Shown: piece after piece, positions 60,359 to 64,000 of the stretch
How the letters are laid out: each line of letters begins with the position of its first letter
Numbering within the stretch: position 1 is the first letter of the stretch
IMG/VR virus record: IMGVR_UViG_3300007513_000025
Coordinates: 1 to 64,000 of that record
From: a virus
Strand: one strand, 5' to 3'
DNA: 64,000 bases
The notes under the pieces: model-generated
Databases searched by the model: none
What the model was told of the DNA's origin: nothing
The model's input: the letters and a program-made list of their open reading frames with translations, nothing else
Made by a program: the position numbers and the translations under genes

Positions 60359-60724
60359 ATGGCATATTTCCCTACAGCAACATTAGCAAGAGAACGTGGA
60401 CAAGATAATAGTCTAATTGCTCAAGAAATCTCAATATTAGAATTGCGTGTATTAGCGGCAATTGCAGCTAACGCATTAACAACCACTTCAACAGATACAA
60501 CAACTGTTACAATCGCAGGCACAACAATTACTGGTAGTCCAATGACAAAAAACGATGCTACTGGAGAATCTTATTATAAAGTTTGGAAAGGTACTTCTAC
60601 TAGCACATTAAAAACAGAACAGATGAGCGAAGTAATGTCCCACTTTACCAGTAAAAAATATACTATTGTTAGAAAGAAAAACACCACAACTAACGATACT
60701 TTTTACTGGGAAATAAGCTGGTGA
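60359..60724 (+). CDS. Small virion-type protein (121 aa)
   Basis: AYFPTATLARERGQDNSLIAQEISILELRVLAAIAANALTT, then beta-like Thr-rich sequence (TTTVTIAGTTITGSPMTKND) and SHFTSKKYTIVRKKNTTTNDTFYWEISW. Neither tag nor family recognised. The start directly abuts the previous stop, and its stop overlaps the next gene by 4 nt. Confidence 0.58.
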   Translation: MAYFPTATLARERGQDNSLIAQEISILELRVLAAIAANALTTTSTDTTTVTIAGTTITGSPMTKNDATGESYYKVWKGTSTSTLKTEQMSEVMSHFTSKKYTIVRKKNTTTNDTFYWEISW

Positions 60725-60933
60725 GACTAAAAGAATTCACCGCGCCTAAAGACACAGTCTTAACGCAAGCAGGCATAAATCCCAACCCAGATGTAGATTC
60801 TGATATTAAAAGTCCTGACGGTAAGTTTAGTCCTCTCGGCACAGAACAAGAACGCCCAACCCCACTAACTGCTAATCACGCAGTTGAAGTAGATAAAGCA
60901 GTTAAAGAAAAGATAAAACAGAAGTCCCAATAA
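60721..60933 (+). CDS. Tagged short protein (70 aa)
   Basis: GTG start (GTGA overlap). MRLKEFTAPKDTV with L-K-E, then polar, Pro/Asp-rich sequence (NPNPDVDSDIKSPDGKFSPLGTEQERPTPLT) and a charged helix (VEVDKAVKEKIKQ). Probably disordered cargo or structural peptide. No family known. Confidence 0.55.
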   Translation: MRLKEFTAPKDTVLTQAGINPNPDVDSDIKSPDGKFSPLGTEQERPTPLTANHAVEVDKAVKEKIKQKSQ

Positions 60934-60941
60934 TAATCCCA

Positions 60942-60949
60942 TATAAATA
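60942..60949 (+). promoter_or_regulatory. Late box TATAAATA (perfect), 5 nt before ATG 60955
   Basis: Gap ATAGT. Perfect T4 consensus at the leaderless spacing. Confidence 0.72.
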
Positions 60950-60954
60950 ATAGT

Positions 60955-62313
60955 ATGGCAAGTCATACTAAATCAGCCGCCGATGTGCGCGGCAAAGTAA
61001 TTCTAGGCGATTCAGTAGTAAAAGCAGAAATTGAGTTTATCAATGATGCTATTGAAGATGCTTCTGATGCAGGCAAAGTAAAAACAGTTATTTCTACCGG
61101 TGCCGGTATGGCCGGTGCTTACAATTATGGTGATTGGTGGTTATTGGAAGAAGTTTATATGTACGGTGCTGGGTGGAAAGGACGAACAGATTTTACTTCT
61201 GTTCAACGTATTCCTGGTATTACAGAAATGACCATGAAAGAAGTACAAGCGGCAATAAAAGAGATAGATCCAAATATATTTGTTAATCATAAACGTATTA
61301 ACGCAGTATTATCTCATTTTAGAAAGTTTGGTTATCAAATACATCCAGGCAATTGGTTTGATGCTACAACAACAAATAAAATTAAATGGGTTCTTAACTG
61401 GAATAATACTGTATTTGATCATGTAACGGTTATAGATGATACTTTGGTTATTGGCAAGCCAGATCAACTAGCACCAGTTGGTGCTAAAACAGCAGATCCT
61501 TCGGCTCTCATGCCGTCAGGATTACAAGTTCATCCCGTTGCAGGATTAATTGAACCAATACATCATCAAACAAAAATAGAATTTTATGGCTTAGGCAATA
61601 AAGGTACTGGGCAAACAGTTATGCGTCCCGCGGCCGCCGGTACAAAAAATGATACAGCAGTTAAAGCAACTGCTGATATTGGTGATGGTTCTGCATTTAA
61701 TGTGGGTGGAAGTAGTGAAACATCGGCAGGAGCTGCTATAGCACAAGTAATGGGTGTTGTTAATGGACTAATTGGTGCATTAGATACTTCTTTTGGACAC
61801 TTGACACAAACTGGTTTATTACGTAGTGAAGTTGAAGCTGATTATGCCTTGCAAGGTGGTAAAATAAACACTGGAGATGGTGTAACACAAGATTTAAATC
61901 ATTATAATACATATAATCCAGCAGGAAAACCAGAAACTGGTAATGCTGGCCGGCCAGGTGATTCTGGCACTCCTGAACATCCTGGTGGTAGTAGTACCAC
62001 ACATGGCAGCGGTGGCGGTGGCGGATCTATTACAACTTTTTCAGGGATTACTTCATTCGGTGCTTTGGGAACTGGAGCAGTTTGGAAACCAATATCTGAA
62101 GGTGATGGCAATCTTGTTGTATTGTTGCCTTCCAAATATGCCCAAACAACTGTTATTGTAGGTGGTGATACTGGCAGTTTTTCTGGATTTACAAATGGCA
62201 ATCGTGGAACATACCGTTTTCCAAAACCAGGTGCTGGGTATGAACCAGCAGTAAGGGTTTCAATTGGTGATACTTCTTTTACAGTGGATAATCCAGCCAC
62301 ACGTAGAGGTTAA
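60955..62313 (+). CDS. Multi-domain virion protein (452 aa)
   Basis: N-terminal ordered domain (DWWLLEEVYMYGAGWKGRTDFTSVQRIPGITEMTMKEVQAAIKEIDPNIF), a WVLNWNNTVFDHVTV beta segment, a long loose region (GNAGRPGDSGTPEHPGGSSTTHGSGGGGG) and a C-terminal beta domain near residues 375-452 (AVWKPISEGDGNLVVLLPSKYAQTTVIVGGD...YRFPKPGAGYEPAVRVSIGD) that could be a carbohydrate-binding or decoration fold. Resembles a receptor-binding or decoration protein in layout only. Confidence 0.6.
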   Translation: MASHTKSAADVRGKVILGDSVVKAEIEFINDAIEDASDAGKVKTVISTGAGMAGAYNYGDWWLLEEVYMYGAGWKGRTDFTSVQRIPGITEMTMKEVQAAIKEIDPNIFVNHKRINAVLSHFRKFGYQIHPGNWFDATTTNKIKWVLNWNNTVFDHVTVIDDTLVIGKPDQLAPVGAKTADPSALMPSGLQVHPVAGLIEPIHHQTKIEFYGLGNKGTGQTVMRPAAAGTKNDTAVKATADIGDGSAFNVGGSSETSAGAAIAQVMGVVNGLIGALDTSFGHLTQTGLLRSEVEADYALQGGKINTGDGVTQDLNHYNTYNPAGKPETGNAGRPGDSGTPEHPGGSSTTHGSGGGGGSITTFSGITSFGALGTGAVWKPISEGDGNLVVLLPSKYAQTTVIVGGDTGSFSGFTNGNRGTYRFPKPGAGYEPAVRVSIGDTSFTVDNPATRRG

Positions 62314-62318
62314 TGCGG

Positions 62319-62326
62319 AATAAATA
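62319..62326 (+). promoter_or_regulatory. Late box AATAAATA, 6 nt before ATG 62333
   Basis: Gap TGTTAT; near the leaderless spacing. Confidence 0.62.
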
Positions 62327-62332
62327 TGTTAT

Positions 62333-63652
62333 ATGCTATTAGCCGAATTTTTTAATCCAATACTAATTGAAGCAAACGTTGAGCCACAGGGTTTAGCACG
62401 TCTTGACAAGTTCATACGTGATTTAAGTGTTGACTTGTCAAATTTGGATATGGATATCAATCACAACGCTTTCTTAAAAAGAATGAGAAAGGATATTATT
62501 AATGGCAACTACGTAGAGTATGCGCTAACAACTTACACACCAACAGAAAAAGATCCAGATTATATTCAAAACGCTACAGACCAAGTATATACAATTGAAG
62601 AAAAAGATTTAAATCAATTGCATGTTGATTTAATGGCACTTTACAACGCAAACTTTTCCAAATTTCATGAAAAGTTATCTGATCCGGACACTGACATAGA
62701 TATTAAAAATAAACTTGCTCCTATTAAAAATGCTTATCAACAAGGAAAATATGATTTCCAAGGCATAAAAAAAGCACTGAATGTTATGACTCAATTAGGT
62801 GCTCAAAAATGGAAACATGATAAAGTAGAAAGGCAACGTTTAGAAACTGAAGCACCAATTATAATGAGATTTGATAATGGTTTTATGTGGGTGCGTTTAG
62901 ACTCAAAACAAGAAATGGAACGCGAAGGCGAAATGATGCAAAATTGCATTAGTGGTTATTGTCCAGTTGGTCAAGAGGAAGCCATGGATCCAACGTTTGG
63001 ATTAAGAAATGAATTTGCTGCCGAATACGATCCAGTAGACCATACTGACGATAATGTTTATGAGTTCCTCGAAAACTGGATAGAAGATAACGGCTCCATT
63101 CAAGATTATATAGAGGATAAATTGGACCGCGTAGATCCGTGGGAGGAAGAGATAGGTGCAGATCTAGTAGTAGAGATGAGTGATGAAGAAGCACTTGATT
63201 GGATGGCACACCGGATTATAGAAGCCGATGCTGATATAGAAACTGGAGAATCACCCGGCGGCCATTTAATTTATAGTTTGCGTGATAAACATGGAGAGTC
63301 TCATATATCTGCAGAATATGATCCAGAGATGGATATGAATAATATAGAGCCAATAGAAGCATTAGGCAAACAAAATAAACAAGCTCTTGACAAATATAAA
63401 CCATATATTGAAAAATTAAATGACTTTTTTGCAGAGAATCCTGAGACATTTGGTCCTGTAGGTAATACACTGGATATGCCATTCCACCCAAATTATGATG
63501 ATGATAAAGAACACTCATCAATGGCGGACCAGTTAGCGGCCTTTAAAGCGAAAGGTGATGCAGTTCCTGGTGGTACAATGACAGCCAAAGAATGGGATGA
63601 GTGGCGGCTCACCCAACCTACAAATAATCCGCATACAAGACCTTTGTCTTAA
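62333..63652 (+). CDS. PcfJ-like protein with tag-like N-terminus
   Basis: 439 aa. Start MLLAEFFNPILIEAN (L-I-E site). Around residues 200-275 the pattern EGEMMQNCISGYC...GGHLIYSLRDKHGESHISAEYDP fits the core of PcfJ-like proteins (M..C...Y, then iysLRd..g.p..tie), found on plasmids and phages; the role is unknown. The domain is broken by an acidic insertion of about 80 residues. The C-terminus has AAFKAKGDAVPGGTMTAKEWDEWR. Tag and late box suggest virion packaging. Confidence 0.68.
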   Translation: MLLAEFFNPILIEANVEPQGLARLDKFIRDLSVDLSNLDMDINHNAFLKRMRKDIINGNYVEYALTTYTPTEKDPDYIQNATDQVYTIEEKDLNQLHVDLMALYNANFSKFHEKLSDPDTDIDIKNKLAPIKNAYQQGKYDFQGIKKALNVMTQLGAQKWKHDKVERQRLETEAPIIMRFDNGFMWVRLDSKQEMEREGEMMQNCISGYCPVGQEEAMDPTFGLRNEFAAEYDPVDHTDDNVYEFLENWIEDNGSIQDYIEDKLDRVDPWEEEIGADLVVEMSDEEALDWMAHRIIEADADIETGESPGGHLIYSLRDKHGESHISAEYDPEMDMNNIEPIEALGKQNKQALDKYKPYIEKLNDFFAENPETFGPVGNTLDMPFHPNYDDDKEHSSMADQLAAFKAKGDAVPGGTMTAKEWDEWRLTQPTNNPHTRPLS

Positions 63653-63656
63653 ATAC

Positions 63657-63685
63657 TTGACATTTAAATATAAATCAACTATAAT
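63657..63685 (+). promoter_or_regulatory. Perfect sigma70 promoter TTGACA-17-TATAAT
   Basis: -35 at 63657-63662, -10 at 63680-63685, 17-nt spacer. The -10 ends 6 nt before the ATG of the nuclease gene, predicting +1 at the ATG. A CTTAAATA box lies just before (63648-63655). Confidence 0.88.
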
Positions 63686-63691
63686 ATAACA

Positions 63692-64000
63692 ATGCTATTA
63701 TTAGAGAAGTACGAATACTCTCCTATCGATAGAGTAACAACAATAGATAGAAAACGCCATTATAAGTTACCTGATGGTTCAAGTGTTCCTAGTGTAACAA
63801 CTATACTAGATGCAACAAAATCAAAAGAAAAAAGAGAAGCATTAGCAAACTGGAGAAAGCGTGTTGGCACAGAGCAAGCACAGCAAATTACTACAGAAGC
63901 TGCTAATGTTGGCACGTTAATGCATAAAAATTTAGAATTATACATTAACAGTGAAAAGAGAAAAGTAGGCAGTAATCAAATACATCAGCAAGCATATAGT
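63692..64000 (+). CDS. PD-(D/E)XK (RecB-like) nuclease, 5' part
   Basis: 103 codons are visible before the window ends. KRHYKLPDGSSVPSVTTILDATKSKEKREALANWRKRVGTEQAQQITTEAANVGTLMHKNLE is the typical start of the PDDEXK_1 nuclease of marine T4-like phages (P.VTTIL..., W...G...A..i...Aa..GT.mH); the catalytic D/ExK lies beyond the edge. Probably a DNA exonuclease in replication or recombination. A perfect sigma70 promoter and missing ribosome site predict an early leaderless transcript. Its start MLLLEKYE is only superficially tag-like. Confidence 0.82.
   Translation, partial: MLLLEKYEYSPIDRVTTIDRKRHYKLPDGSSVPSVTTILDATKSKEKREALANWRKRVGTEQAQQITTEAANVGTLMHKNLELYINSEKRKVGSNQIHQQAYS

Noticed and set aside
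63692-63715. Nuclease start MLLLEKYE as a capsid tag
   Set aside because: The gene has an early sigma70 promoter, and family members have similar KYxYxPI starts as part of the fold.

Overview
The window is a piece of the genome of a T4-like tailed phage (myovirus with a contractile tail). It is AT-rich, densely packed, mostly rightward-transcribed, and has the gene style of marine T4-like phages such as cyanophages, pelagiphages and uncultured marine relatives. Recognisable T4 core genes are neck gp13, gp14 and gp15, dNMP kinase gp1, sheath gp18, tube gp19, head completion gp4, terminase gp16/gp17, ssDNA-binding gp32, UvsX, UvsY, UvsW, clamp-loader subunit gp62, primase gp61 and helicase gp41. 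The host is not determined; sigma70-type promoters with near-perfect consensus point to a bacterial host. I found no rRNA, tRNA or CRISPR array.

Layout. 1-1.75 kb: 3' part of a long tail-fibre gene. 1.8-16.9 kb: neck, tail and head-completion genes with accessory enzymes (GT42/DUF115-like protein, Nudix hydrolase, dNMP kinase, radical SAM enzyme, HNH endonuclease). 16.9-23.6 kb: an accessory block of four more radical SAM enzymes, an SGNH-like protein and a methyltransferase, with gp16 inside it. 23.7-31.8 kb: large terminase and large repetitive virion-type proteins. 31.9-51.6 kb: replication and recombination genes led by gp32, interleaved with modification enzymes (2OG-Fe(II) oxygenase, methyltransferases, sulfotransferase), a compositionally distinct three-gene block with an AAA+ ATPase at 38.9-40.6 kb, and a 190-aa protein that reads as a miniature DnaE. 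51.6-63.7 kb: late genes, many small, a large share starting with the same short N-terminal signature, including a DUF6267 ligase-like protein, a lytic transglycosylase and a PcfJ-like protein. The window ends inside a RecB-like nuclease gene.

Regulation. Two promoter classes are visible. Sigma70 promoters (TTGACA-17-TATAAT or close) precede gp32, uvsX, uvsW, dNMP kinase, primase and the terminal nuclease. T4-type late boxes (NNTAAATA, best TATAAATA) precede most virion genes. Twelve late boxes end exactly 5 nt before a start codon, and three early -10 hexamers end exactly 6 nt before an ATG, so transcription should begin at the start codon itself. Leaderless mRNA therefore looks like a routine expression mode here, next to a second class with real leaders, stem-loops and strong ribosome sites (gp18, gp19, a 97-aa protein).

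Best candidates for undescribed biology: (1) leaderless transcription in both promoter classes; (2) a shared N-terminal tag resembling the T4 capsid-targeting sequence on about a dozen diverse proteins, suggesting a packaged cargo; (3) the mini-DnaE protein, which keeps the polymerase catalytic aspartates; (4) five radical SAM enzymes, two with a SPASM/twitch-type domain placed in front of the radical SAM core and two from a recent tandem duplication. All functional statements are read from sequence patterns and family knowledge; no search was run.
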